Notes: generated by a model not told the origin, from the sequence alone. DNA of 64,000 nt from Gordoniibacillus kamchatkensis (GCF_000829455.1 NZ_JXAK01000003.1:1-64000), one strand, 5' to 3'. Shown: positions 6,542-14,127, numbered from the stretch's first letter. A program made the numbers and translations.

Positions 6542-6958
6542 ATGGATCAAACAGAGCGATTGTCGGTCGTGCGACGCCTTGCGAACGGAACCGATCAACT
6601 CGTTAATGTCCCCATATCTGATATTCGAGGCATCAAAACCTACAACTCAGTCGTAACGGTTCACATGAAAGATGGTGAAGTATTATATGTTCCGGATTAT
6701 AGTATTGATGGGTACTTCTCTTTACTAAAACCATATCATTTTGAAAAATTGGATCGTAACAACCTGGCAAACATGGAAGAAGCTGCGGTGTATGACGGGG
6801 ATGCAAAACGACTGTATTTCGAAGAGAGTTTCGATAAGGATTCATTTTATGTAACGGTTTCGGAACCGAACATTCCGAAAGTAAAACACCTAAATAATAA
6901 ATCAGCAACTGCACCCGAGACTAAGAAAACAAAACCACGAAATCGACTGGTTTATTGA
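6542..6958 (+). CDS. Stand-alone LytTR-like DNA-binding protein
   Basis: A 138-residue protein; ATG at 6542 with GAGGAAAG upstream. It follows the LytTR fold pattern: ISDIRGIKTYNSVVTVHMKD (first strands), YSIDGYFSLLKPYHFEKLDR (the F-.-HR-.-N region, here FEKLDRNNLANM), then YVTVSEPNIPKVKHL. Response regulators that act on agr promoters (AgrA, ComE) use this domain, but no receiver domain is present here. Its place next to agrBD suggests it carries the output of the peptide signal without phosphorylation. The LytTR call is by pattern. Confidence 0.65.
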   Translation: MDQTERLSVVRRLANGTDQLVNVPISDIRGIKTYNSVVTVHMKDGEVLYVPDYSIDGYFSLLKPYHFEKLDRNNLANMEEAAVYDGDAKRLYFEESFDKDSFYVTVSEPNIPKVKHLNNKSATAPETKKTKPRNRLVY

Positions 6959-6975
6959 TAAATTTAGGACAAGAA

Positions 6976-7000
6976 GGGCCGCACTTAAGCGGCTCTTTTT
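6976..7000 (+). terminator. Intrinsic terminator after the LytTR gene
   Basis: GGGCCGC (6976-6982) pairs with GCGGCTC (6989-6995, one G-T pair), followed by TTTTT. It closes the agr-like island. Confidence 0.8.
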
Positions 7001-7035
7001 GTTTCCTCAAAACAAATGAAAGCGGGGGGCCCGAG

Positions 7036-7353
7036 GTGAATTCATTCTTAAATCGGGATGATCGCGGCGATCAAAAGCCAGATTCCCCTCGTAGGCAACC
7101 TCACAAGTGCCGCGGCTGTGGCTGGGGAAGATGGGACGGAGTGAAGCAGTTTTGCATGCTGCCTTCTTGCACCAAGCCGGACGTGCTGCTCCCAATGAAA
7201 GAATGGGCAGAAGTCATGCTGTCTGAGGATGCAGAATTCAATCGGATTCCGTTCGAAGATAGATGGCACATGTACCAAGAGTATAAAAAGCGAATGAGGA
7301 CAACGCAGAAAGCGGGCAAGCCTCCCAATTCTTTGAAGGATGATCGAAGTTGA
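7036..7353 (+). CDS. Zinc-ribbon phage protein
   Basis: A 105-residue protein from GTG at 7036 (after a G-rich site); the frame is open further upstream through the terminator, which I exclude. Residues about 20-40 have CRGCGW and a later CMLPSC, a C-x2-C ... C-x4-C zinc site. The rest is helical and charged. Its end overlaps the phosphatase start. Function unknown. Confidence 0.6.
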   Translation: MNSFLNRDDRGDQKPDSPRRQPHKCRGCGWGRWDGVKQFCMLPSCTKPDVLLPMKEWAEVMLSEDAEFNRIPFEDRWHMYQEYKKRMRTTQKAGKPPNSLKDDRS

Positions 7354-8093
7354 AACGGGTACTCGCGATCAGCGACATTCACGGATATATCGATCCGCTG
7401 CAGCGCCTTTTGGAAGAAGTGAAGTACCGCTTTGAGGCGGATCAACTCATTTTCCTTGGCGATTATGTTGATCGCGGCCCCGACAGCAAGGCGGTTATCG
7501 AGCTTGTTCGGCAGTTGGTTAAAGATGGTCTCGCCATAGCGCTGCGCGGCAATCACGATCAGATGTTCCTGGATTTCCTGACGAATCGGAACAATGACGC
7601 TATGGCCGACACCCTGTTCATCAGGAATGGCGGCATGAGCACCATACAGAGCTATTACGGGTTAAACTGGTTCGACGAGAATAACCAGCGCGGCAGTATT
7701 GCCAGGGCTCGCGAGTTCATTCTTAGCAATTATAAGCATCATGTTGAGTTTTTGCGTTCACTGCCTTTTTACCATGAAACGGAACGTCATCTTTTCGTGC
7801 ATGCCGGCATTAATACACGGCATGAGGATTGGCGCCGACAGCCGAAGGAAGATTTTCTTTGGATCCGCGGCGAGTTCATCAATAACCCACATTCTGCCGG
7901 CAAGATGGTCGTGTTCGGTCATACGCCAACCGTAAACATTCACGATAATTTGGCTATTTGGTTCAGCGGCGATAAGATCGGAATCGACGGCGGATGCGCG
8001 TTCGGGTACCAGTTGAACTGCTTAGAAATCACCGAGGACGGGTACAAAACCTACTCGGTGCCGCAGAAAATAATGACGGAGGAGGCGGTATAA
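7350..8093 (+). CDS. Calcineurin-like serine/threonine phosphatase
   Basis: A 247-residue metallophosphatase of the lambda-phosphatase/PrpE type, TTG start. All metal and catalytic motifs are present: DIHG (residues 9-12), GDYVDRGP (about 37-44), RGNHDQM (about 69-75), HAGIN and GHTP in the C-terminal half. It would remove phosphates from Ser/Thr or Tyr residues, or cleave dinucleotide polyphosphates, in the host cytoplasm. Phages often carry one such enzyme; the target is unknown. Confidence 0.9.
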   Translation: MKRVLAISDIHGYIDPLQRLLEEVKYRFEADQLIFLGDYVDRGPDSKAVIELVRQLVKDGLAIALRGNHDQMFLDFLTNRNNDAMADTLFIRNGGMSTIQSYYGLNWFDENNQRGSIARAREFILSNYKHHVEFLRSLPFYHETERHLFVHAGINTRHEDWRRQPKEDFLWIRGEFINNPHSAGKMVVFGHTPTVNIHDNLAIWFSGDKIGIDGGCAFGYQLNCLEITEDGYKTYSVPQKIMTEEAV

Positions 8094-8354
8094 ATGGCGA
8101 TCCCAGCGACTCCCCACAAACGGGGCAGCATGATGCTGAAGGTTTATACCATGTACGTGCACCAGGAATTCTCGACAATCGAGATCGGTCGCAAACTGCG
8201 AATTGATCCGACAACCGTAAGCGACTATCTGAAAAAGGTTGAGCAGATGAGCCCGGAACTCCGGAAGCATATACGCCGGCAGCGTAAGAAAAACGAACGT
8301 GACCGGGCTTACAAAAGCCATCTCGTTAAGACGCCGGAATGGGTGGAGGCGTAA
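8094..8354 (+). CDS. Small helix-turn-helix protein
   Basis: An 86-residue protein. The stretch STIEIGRKLRIDPTTVSDYL is a HTH of the sigma-region-4 or resolvase kind, followed by a basic C-terminus (RRQRKKNERDR). It starts immediately after the phosphatase and probably shares its mRNA. It may regulate or bind phage DNA. Confidence 0.7.
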   Translation: MAIPATPHKRGSMMLKVYTMYVHQEFSTIEIGRKLRIDPTTVSDYLKKVEQMSPELRKHIRRQRKKNERDRAYKSHLVKTPEWVEA

Positions 8355-8358
8355 CTCC

Positions 8359-8801
8359 ATGCTCGAACTTCAGCCAATCACTTTCGCCGAAGCATGCGAA
8401 TTCGTTCGCCAGTATCACCGGCACCATCCACCGACGTTAGGCCATAAGTTCTCGATCGCCGTCGCAGATGGCGAGAAGGTCGTCGGTGTCGTCACGGTCG
8501 GCCGCCCCGTCGCCCGCCACCTCGATAACGGACGTACGCTAGAAGTTACCCGCTGCTGCACGGACGGTACGAAAAATGCTGCATCGAGCTTTACGCAGCT
8601 GCTTGGCGCGCCGCCCGGGCGCTCGGTTACCGCCGGCTCATCACTTACACGCTGATAGAGGAACCTGGTACCAGCCTTCGAGGTGCCGGGTGGAAGGAAC
8701 TCTACAAAACAAAGGGTGGTTCTTGGAACTGCCCGACGCGCCCGCGTATCGACAAGCATCCGACCGGGCAAAAGACGTTATGGGAGCTTATAGCGGAGTG
8801 A
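8359..8801 (+). pseudogene. Second XF1762 copy with a one-base deletion
   Basis: The sequence is a close paralogue of 290-733. The reading frame matches through GTKNAAS and then breaks at about 8585-8588. Adding one base there restores KLYAAAWRAARALGYRRL and everything to the TGA at 8799-8801, with the same 147-codon length. Either the gene is freshly inactivated or one base was lost in sequencing. Confidence 0.85.
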
Positions 8802-8944
8802 TGGACAAGTTTGAATACGGTTTGAACGGGTTATATATTGCATTGGCAGATTTCCCGTCTGTCCTGTTTGGATGGGCGTGGTACAGGGAAGATCGTTGTT
8901 TTGAACTTCATTTTGGTTTCTTTACTGTTGGCTATCAGTTTTAG
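8801..8944 (+). CDS. Small phage protein
   Basis: A 47-residue frame starting MDKFEYGLNGLYIALADF and ending GFFTVGYQF, whose ATG overlaps the TGA of the preceding pseudogene. It is aromatic-rich. The coupling suggests it is translated only if the upstream gene is read to its end. Function unknown. Confidence 0.5.
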   Translation: MDKFEYGLNGLYIALADFPSVLFGWAWYREDRCFELHFGFFTVGYQF

Positions 8945-8962
8945 AAAATGGAGGACATTTCG

Positions 8963-9121
8963 ATGTCACATACCCATTACCGCGCGAAGTGTCCGCGCTG
9001 CAGCCATCCGAACACGCTGCCGATCCCGGCGAAACAGACGCGGACGACACTCGATTTTGTCTGCAGCTACGCGCCGCCCGCCGGCCAGCAAAAGAAAGCG
9101 GCCGACGACGTGCGCTTATAA
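8963..9121 (+). CDS. Small zinc-binding protein
   Basis: A 52-residue protein with ribosome site GGAGGACA. It begins MSHTHYRAKCPRCSHPNTLP; one CPRC pair plus a later VCS could bind zinc. It is basic, suggesting nucleic-acid binding. Confidence 0.5.
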   Translation: MSHTHYRAKCPRCSHPNTLPIPAKQTRTTLDFVCSYAPPAGQQKKAADDVRL

Positions 9122-9181
9122 GCCCATTTGGACTCGCTCGGAAAGAAATAGCACCATGCTGCTGTTTGGAGGTGATCGTCG

Positions 9182-9667
9182 TTGTCCAGAAGCAGAATTG
9201 TCATAAATGACGATACCGGCGAGATCATTTCAAAACACAAGTCAGACCGTTTCGCTATGAAGTTTACGGAGGTGTGGCGATACGTGTACAAGTCAAACCT
9301 GTTCACAGCGGCGGAAGAGCGAGTGCTAAACCGGCTGGCCGAATATCTGCAAATGAATACGAATGCGATCGTGAACCCGAACGGCAGCATTATGACGGTT
9401 GAGGACATGGCCCGCAATATTCGCATGGACCGGTCGGATATTCGCAAATACCTCCGGCAGCTCGTCCGGAAAAACGCCCTGGGTGTCTGGAAGAGTGGTT
9501 ATGACGAAACTTATTTCATGAACCCTTTCTTGTACGTTAAAGGCAAAATCGAGCCATGGCTTTATGAACGGTTTGAAGAGGAGTTTGGCGCCAAGGCCGT
9601 CAAGTCTAACGAGGGTAAGAGATTCAAAGCCGGCAAGAAACTGACTTCCCTTGTCGCGGCTGTATAA
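9182..9667 (+). CDS. Winged-helix RepL/MarR-like phage protein
   Basis: A 161-residue protein, TTG start. The centre shows a winged helix: FTAAEERVLNRLAEYLQMNT, MTVEDMARNIRMDRSDIRKY and LRQLVRKNALGVWKSG. This is the pattern of Gram-positive RepL-type replication initiators and related regulators. It is the last gene before the repeat-rich gap and the terminase, so it may bind those repeats; that is inference. Confidence 0.65.
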   Translation: MSRSRIVINDDTGEIISKHKSDRFAMKFTEVWRYVYKSNLFTAAEERVLNRLAEYLQMNTNAIVNPNGSIMTVEDMARNIRMDRSDIRKYLRQLVRKNALGVWKSGYDETYFMNPFLYVKGKIEPWLYERFEEEFGAKAVKSNEGKRFKAGKKLTSLVAAV

Positions 9668-9747
9668 AAGATATTAGAGAAAGAGTTAGCCGACGCGCAA
9701 AAACGCCGAAATCCCTTATGGGATAAGGCCTGACAGCGAACTTTCTT

Positions 9748-9784
9748 TGTAGGAGTTTTCCTGTGAAAATGTAGGGATTTTCCT
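9748..9784. repeat. Two 15-bp direct repeats with internal dyad
   Basis: TGTAGGAGTTTTCCT (9748-9762) and TGTAGGGATTTTCCT (9770-9784) are spaced exactly 22 bp, two helical turns. Each is itself a near-palindrome (TAGG...CCT). They look like a tandem operator or short iteron pair in the 368-bp gene-free gap before the terminase. Confidence 0.6.
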
Positions 9785-9908
9785 ACAATTCTAATAGAGC
9801 TCGACTATCGACGGGCATTATGATGATGGGTCAAATATGAAGTGATATATATAAAAACGTATGTTCGTATTTGTTCTTGATTTCGAGATCTTTGCTTCAA
9901 TCATTTTC

Positions 9909-10013
9909 GTTTTGTTACGCTATTTCGTAATACGTCAAAACCCTTGATTTATAAGGCATTAGATGTAGCAATTTTACTGTTACGTTTCGATTGTTACGTA
10001 ATACGTTTCGTAA
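9909..10013. repeat. Cluster of TTACG/CGTAA boxes upstream of terminase
   Basis: Six copies of TTACG or its complement occur at 9915-9919, 9926-9930, 9980-9984, 9994-9998, 9997-10001 and 10009-10013. The first two form a dyad extended by GTTTTG (9909-9914) and CAAAAC (9936-9941). The region is AT-rich and holds no gene. Small terminases bind such sites next to their own gene, so this is a candidate pac or cos recognition region; an origin is the alternative. Confidence 0.5.
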
Positions 10014-10034
10014 TGTTGGGAGTTGTTTCGAAAC

Positions 10035-10700
10035 ATGCCACGGCCGAATAAAGTTGAGCAGCTAGGACTACAAGAAATCGTCATTAACGGCTACAAAGCT
10101 GACCTTCCTGACCGTGAAATAGCGCGTCAATGTTCGGAGTGGGCCGGCGAACCTGTTTCCTATAACGCGGTTCGTCGCTGGTATGAATCGTACAAGGAAG
10201 GCCAGACGAAAAAGGCCATCATAACCGAAGACAAGCGCAGGCTCCTTAAAGCAGTTAACCAGGAGCTTGATATTATAAATCTTCAGCTTAGAACAACGTC
10301 AGCGCTTTTAGAGAAGTTCCAAATGCTCGATACCCTGCCTGATATGGTCAATGAGCGCATGGATAAGCTCATCGAAAATTTATCGGAGCGCGGGGAGGAC
10401 TTTAATTACATCGAATATCTTCAGGACTGGCAACAGTCCTTTGAAAAGGAACTCCATCGTAAGGTGTACGAGATCACAGCACTAAACCGTGAGCTCCGGG
10501 AAAACAGCAAGTTTCTCGCCGATTTGCGCGCCAAGGCGTTTGAGTTCAGTCTTATACAGGAATACCTCGCGTTATTCATGGAGCTTTTCCGGGAGGAGGA
10601 CAGGAGCGGCGCGTTCGATCGGGCGGTACAGCGGATCGCGGCGAATCCGCGGATGCAGCAGATCGTGGACCAGCAACGGATAATGATGGGAGGTCAATAA
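10035..10700 (+). CDS. terS: Terminase small subunit (candidate)
   Basis: About 221 residues. I prefer ATG at 10035 (MPRPNKVEQLGLQEIVINGY) over the TTG at 10023. The N-terminus has a HTH with a conserved look for phage DNA-recognition subunits (ADLPDREIARQCSEW, then YNAVRRWYESYKEG), followed by a long coiled-coil region for oligomer formation. It sits directly before the large subunit and directly after the repeat cluster. The family is not certain. Confidence 0.7.
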   Translation: MPRPNKVEQLGLQEIVINGYKADLPDREIARQCSEWAGEPVSYNAVRRWYESYKEGQTKKAIITEDKRRLLKAVNQELDIINLQLRTTSALLEKFQMLDTLPDMVNERMDKLIENLSERGEDFNYIEYLQDWQQSFEKELHRKVYEITALNRELRENSKFLADLRAKAFEFSLIQEYLALFMELFREEDRSGAFDRAVQRIAANPRMQQIVDQQRIMMGGQ

Positions 10701-10704
10701 GGGT

Positions 10705-10872
10705 ATGAAACCAGTATTTGACCCGGGTTTACTCGAAATGGCGACATTCAAACTTAATGACTTAGATGGAAAGAAGGTTGCTTTACGATTCATTGAGTCT
10801 GAAGGCTTGGAATTGTTGTATGCATGTGAAGGGGATCAGTTGTATTTGATACAACACAATCTACCTGAATGA
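10705..10872 (+). CDS. Small protein between terminase genes
   Basis: A 55-residue acidic protein (MKPVFDPGLLEMATFKLNDL and ending GDQLYLIQHNLPE). ATG lies four bases after the terS stop, with GGGAGGTC upstream. No known domain. Its place suggests a role in, or passive coupling with, packaging. Confidence 0.5.
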   Translation: MKPVFDPGLLEMATFKLNDLDGKKVALRFIESEGLELLYACEGDQLYLIQHNLPE

Positions 10873-10893
10873 TATTTGGGGGTGGCGGTTGAT

Positions 10894-12582
10894 GTGCTAT
10901 TCAAAATCCATGATTACATCAGGCAGACGGCCGCGTCCGTCGCCGAAGTAAAAAAGATCGAAATTGATTATACCAGGCTGGAAGCGGATTATGAGGCAGA
11001 AGCAGAGCGGTGCTTAGAACTCGCCAGCGGGTTCAATGAGCTCGAGCAAAGCTTAGTGAAAGAATCGCTTCGTCGCTGGCGTGTGCAGCGCGGCGAGAAT
11101 GATATCGAATGGTTCGCACGATATTATTTTCAGGAGTACGTTGAAGACGAGACGCCTGAATTTCATTACGAGCTCAACGATCTTGTTGAAGATGCAGAGA
11201 AGGATAAGGAACATTACCGCGGCCTTATATTGGCTGCGCCACGGGGCCATGCAAAGTCGTTTCGCATAAGTTTCTTGAAGGTTATTCATTGGGCTGTCTT
11301 CAAAAAGAAAAAATTTGTAGTACTCATTAGCGATACTGGCACGCAGGCTGAGTCGATGACGAGTGCAATCAAGATAGAGTTTGAGCAAAATGACCGGCTG
11401 CGTGAAGATTTTGGGGACTTGGTTGGCGAGAATTACGGCATGCGCTGGACCGCCGGCGACTTTTACATCACGTTCCCCAAGGTGGATGCGAAGGGGATTG
11501 AGGTCAAGGATAAGCGCGGGAAGCTGCGCCCGGGATACACCTGCCGGATCGTGGCGCGCGGCACGAATGCCGGTATGCGCGGATTGAAAAGCCGCTCGGC
11601 CCGGCCGGATCTGGTAATCATCGACGACGGTGAAAACGACGAGCTCGTGCAGACGCCGCTGCAGCGCAAAAAAGTATGGAACTGGTTAACCGGTGCCGTC
11701 ATTCCGATGTTACATCCGAAAGACGGCCTTTTTGTTGTGGTTGGGACTGTCCTTCACTTCGATTCAATGCTTTCGCGACTTTTGACAATGACCGATATTT
11801 ACCGGGTAAAGCGATATAAGGCCATCAAGGATGACGGGTCGTCACTCTGGCCGTCGCGTTTCCCGCTGAATATATTAGGCAAACTAAAACAGCAGCTTGG
11901 CACGCTAAAGTTCAATCAGGAATACCAGAATGATCCGATCGATGAAGATTCGCAGGCATTCCGGCCAGAGTGGTTCCGTTTCTACACGAAAAACGAAATC
12001 AGCTTCCACGACGGCAGCTGGTGGTATCATGAAGAGCGCATGACCATCTGGCAGGGCGTAGACCCAGCCATCAGCGAGAAAGAGTCGGCGGACGATTTCG
12101 TCATCTTTACAATCGGTATTACCGAGACACATAAGATCATTCTGTTGCAGGTTTTCCACGGGCATTTCGACTTTATCACGCAGGTCAATAGCATCATCAA
12201 AAAGTACCAGGAGTGGCTGCCGGCGCGCGTCGGGATTGAAACCGTCGCCTATCAGGAAGCACTTAAGCAGCAGACAATCAAAGATGCGCTTATACCGGTG
12301 AAGAGCCTCGATCAGCGCGGCGATAAGTTCACAAGAATCGTCACTATGTCGGTATTCTTTGAAAACAGACAAGTTTACATCCGGCAAGCCCTCGACAACG
12401 AAGAGGGCTTTGTTGATATGACGAGGCTACCGAATGTTCGCATTCATCAGCATTTCTATAAGTTCTTTTACCAGGCGGTACAGTACGCTCCGAAGGCGGC
12501 GCAAGACGATATTCTCGACGCGCTGCAGAACTGTTTCGAGATCGCCCGGCCGCCGCTGCTGCCCAATGAATTCTATCAGTAA
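10894..12582 (+). CDS. terL: Terminase large subunit
   Basis: About 562 residues from GTG at 10894 (GGGGGTGG at 10877-10884); an in-frame TTG at 10876 is possible. The ATPase domain has Walker A APRGHAKS and Walker B LVIIDDGEND. The nuclease domain has GVDPAIS (first metal aspartate), RVGIETVAYQEAL and a late DDILDALQNC aspartate pair. It powers DNA translocation into the prohead and cuts the concatemer, docking on the portal encoded at 16824. Confidence 0.93.
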   Translation: MLFKIHDYIRQTAASVAEVKKIEIDYTRLEADYEAEAERCLELASGFNELEQSLVKESLRRWRVQRGENDIEWFARYYFQEYVEDETPEFHYELNDLVEDAEKDKEHYRGLILAAPRGHAKSFRISFLKVIHWAVFKKKKFVVLISDTGTQAESMTSAIKIEFEQNDRLREDFGDLVGENYGMRWTAGDFYITFPKVDAKGIEVKDKRGKLRPGYTCRIVARGTNAGMRGLKSRSARPDLVIIDDGENDELVQTPLQRKKVWNWLTGAVIPMLHPKDGLFVVVGTVLHFDSMLSRLLTMTDIYRVKRYKAIKDDGSSLWPSRFPLNILGKLKQQLGTLKFNQEYQNDPIDEDSQAFRPEWFRFYTKNEISFHDGSWWYHEERMTIWQGVDPAISEKESADDFVIFTIGITETHKIILLQVFHGHFDFITQVNSIIKKYQEWLPARVGIETVAYQEALKQQTIKDALIPVKSLDQRGDKFTRIVTMSVFFENRQVYIRQALDNEEGFVDMTRLPNVRIHQHFYKFFYQAVQYAPKAAQDDILDALQNCFEIARPPLLPNEFYQ

Positions 12583-12596
12583 TGGAGGATGCATGA

Positions 12597-12842
12597 ATGA
12601 TTGAATTGCAGATTCAATGTAAAACCCAATGCAAAGGCATAATACCAGCCATAAAATATAGGTTAGACCCGGATCTTAGCTTGACAGTTACGCAAGGAGA
12701 TGCCGTTCTTGGGGTTGTCCAAAACGTGATCGCAGCTGCAAGTGATCCCGGCTCCATCCCAGAGGAACTTGGAATATTAAGAATTGAGGTTATTCCTTTG
12801 TCTGAAACTGGGATGGTGGTGCAGCGTGGGACGATTTTTTGA
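12597..12842 (+). CDS. Hypothetical phage protein
   Basis: An 81-residue protein with ribosome site GGAGG. It begins MIELQIQCKTQCKGIIPAIK, with a mixed alpha/beta look. Its end overlaps the next gene by 17 bases. No function is recognised. Confidence 0.55.
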   Translation: MIELQIQCKTQCKGIIPAIKYRLDPDLSLTVTQGDAVLGVVQNVIAAASDPGSIPEELGILRIEVIPLSETGMVVQRGTIF

Positions 12843-13086
12843 AGGATTCCGGCCGCCGGCCGCTTCCGCAAAAGTCATTTGGCAGGAGCATGAGAGCCTG
12901 TTTCCGTTTAAATGCGGGCAATGCAAGCGGGAATTTCCGCAGGGCGGCAAGCGGTACCTGGCCTCATCCTTGTCGAACCATTCGCACCATGCGGCTGCCG
13001 TCCGTTGCGACGACTGCCATAATGGCATCGATCCGAATCGCCGGAAGGCGCCGGTGCTCGCCGAGCGCAGGACGGAGCTGGATTGA
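12826..13086 (+). CDS. Zinc-ribbon phage protein
   Basis: An 86-residue protein; GTG at 12826 preceded by GGATGGTGG. Two knuckles, FKCGQCKREF and VRCDDCHNG, make a four-cysteine zinc ribbon; a histidine-rich loop (SNHSHHAAAV) lies between them. It is basic and probably binds nucleic acid. It is the last gene before the structured RNA region. Confidence 0.65.
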   Translation: MGRFFEGFRPPAASAKVIWQEHESLFPFKCGQCKREFPQGGKRYLASSLSNHSHHAAAVRCDDCHNGIDPNRRKAPVLAERRTELD

Positions 13087-13174
13087 CTTAAGTTAGGGTG
13101 GGAGGCCTCAATTCACTCCGGGGAACGCCGGTGGCCGGCAGAGAGCGAGCAATCAGTGGGGGCGACTCTGCAAT

Positions 13175-13299
13175 GATATGGTGGCGGAATAGGTAGACGC
13201 TCGCGAGTGGATGCTCCTGCTACTAAGATCGCAACTTGGCGGCATGATCACTCGTTTACGGTAGAGCATCATGTATGGTGCAAATCCATACCCATATCA
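13175..13299 (+). ncRNA. tRNA-Leu-like domain 1
   Basis: The 7-bp acceptor GATATGG (13175-13181) pairs with CCATATC (13292-13298). TG follows, then a D-arm with stem GCG/CGC and loop GAATAGGTAGA (13184-13200). The T-arm is GTATGG-TGCAAAT-CCATAC (13273-13291), a 6-bp stem and a T-loop with G in place of U55. No normal anticodon arm exists. The space between D and T arms holds a pseudoknot: CGAGTG (13204-13209) with CACTCG (13249-13254), and GATGCTC (13210-13216) with GAGCATC (13264-13270). Confidence 0.7.
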
Positions 13300-13497
13300 A
13301 GGAATCAAGGGAACGCTGGCAATGCCTTCAGGGTGTTCGGCGGCGTTCCCTCATAACGTAAACCCTGAGTGTGCATCCAGGTAGGCGAGAGCCGACAAGC
13401 GAGAATTATAGGCGGGTGTGAGACCGCCGGGTGCATGCGACCATGCCGATATACCGCGATGGGTCACGCGGGATAATAAATTTGGCCCTTATCAATT

Positions 13498-13747
13498 AAT
13501 GCGGTGTCGGAATAGGTAGACGATAATCAGGTATAGGAGAATCATTAAGGGATGCGGGGATGTAGTTTAATCGGAAAAACAATCGTGATCATGTCGGGGA
13601 TCGGGACGCCGTGAAACGATATATATGCCACGATACGGATGCGGGTTCGAGTCCCGTCGCCCCAGGCTTAATGAAACCAGAAGTAAAACGAGGCGTCCTC
13701 CCACGCCTATCCTATACTACGCAGGGTGCAAATCCCTGCCCGCATTC
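13498..13747 (+). ncRNA. tRNA-Leu-like domain 2, enclosing another tRNA-like domain
   Basis: The acceptor AATGCGG (13498-13504) pairs with CCGCATT (13740-13746). TG and a D-arm TCG/CGA follow (13507-13523), showing compensating changes against domain 1. The T-arm is GCAGGG-TGCAAAT-CCCTGC (13721-13739). In place of the anticodon arm is a long branched insert: GTATAGGA (13531-13538) with TCCTATAC (13710-13717), then TCATTAAG (13542-13549) with CTTAATGA (13667-13674), and a hairpin AGGCGT/ACGCCT (13691-13708). Confidence 0.7.
13556..13664 (+). ncRNA. Inner tRNA-like domain 3
   Basis: It lies inside domain 2. It has GGGGATG (13556-13562), TA, a D-arm GTTT-AATCGGAA-AAAC (13565-13580), an anticodon-like stem ATCGTG (13582-13587) with CACGAT (13629-13634) holding a 41-nt loop, a canonical T-arm GCGGG-TTCGAGT-CCCGT (13641-13657) and a 3' end CGCCCCA. 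Only the four GGGG/CCCC acceptor pairs form, and the anticodon loop is far too long, so a working tRNA is unlikely without processing. Confidence 0.55.
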
Positions 13748-14100
13748 AAGTTAGGTGACCCGCGCAGCAGACCCGCCGAACATGTGCTGGATGAAACAGG
13801 CCGGACCTATAGCGATCCTCTGCGCCTCACATATAAAACGCGATATGCTGAGTACCATAAGGTTTTCTACGCCGCCTCGCAGAGGTCGTTGGGATTGACA
13901 ATCGGGTAAGTGCGTAGCCGTTTGAGACGGAAAAGGGAAGGGGTCGCCCGCGCATCGCGACAGCCAGCAGCAGAATAGGGCGTGTTGAAACAAGAGTGCC
14001 TCACGTTGCCATCCAATATAATCCGGGGTCGAGTCCGGTGCATGTGAGGGTGGCAACGGCTGCTGATCAAACATCACTGAAAAACGGAGCTAGAAGGAGC

Positions 14101-14127
14101 AATCGCGAGATCGTGATTTTCGTTTTC
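14101..14127 (+). terminator. Terminator of the structured RNA
   Basis: AATCGCG (14101-14107) and CGTGATT (14112-14118) form a 7-bp stem with loop AGAT, followed by TTCGTTTTC. A second hairpin, CGGCC (14173-14177) with GGCCG (14184-14188) plus ATTTTG, backs it up. Confidence 0.6.

Larger units (their letters stand above)
13090..14118 (+). ncRNA. Large structured RNA with tRNA-like domains and pseudoknots
   Basis: About 1 kb without a credible gene. I find many exact helices. Examples: AGGGAACGC (13308-13316) with GCGTTCCCT (13343-13351); a pseudoknot from its loop, TCAGGGT (13328-13334) with ACCCTGA (13362-13368); TGCATCC (13372-13378) with GGGTGCA (13429-13435), enclosing a GGC-GAGA-GCC hairpin; CCTCTGCG (13817-13824) with CGCAGAGG (13878-13885), crossed by CTACGC (13867-13872) with GCGTAG (13912-13917); CCTCAC (13999-14004) with GTGAGG (14044-14049), crossed by GTTGCCA (14005-14011) with TGGCAAC (14051-14057). 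Three tRNA-like parts are listed separately. Size, phage setting and tRNA pieces recall the GOLLD and ROOL classes, but I cannot test membership. Exact ends are uncertain. Confidence 0.75.

Noticed and set aside
9909-10013. CRISPR array
   Set aside because: Repeats are only 5 bases, of both orientations and irregular spacing; no cas genes are present.
13556-13664. A normal functional tRNA
   Set aside because: The D and T arms are good, but only four acceptor pairs form and the anticodon stem closes a 41-base loop; I treat it as a tRNA-like domain.
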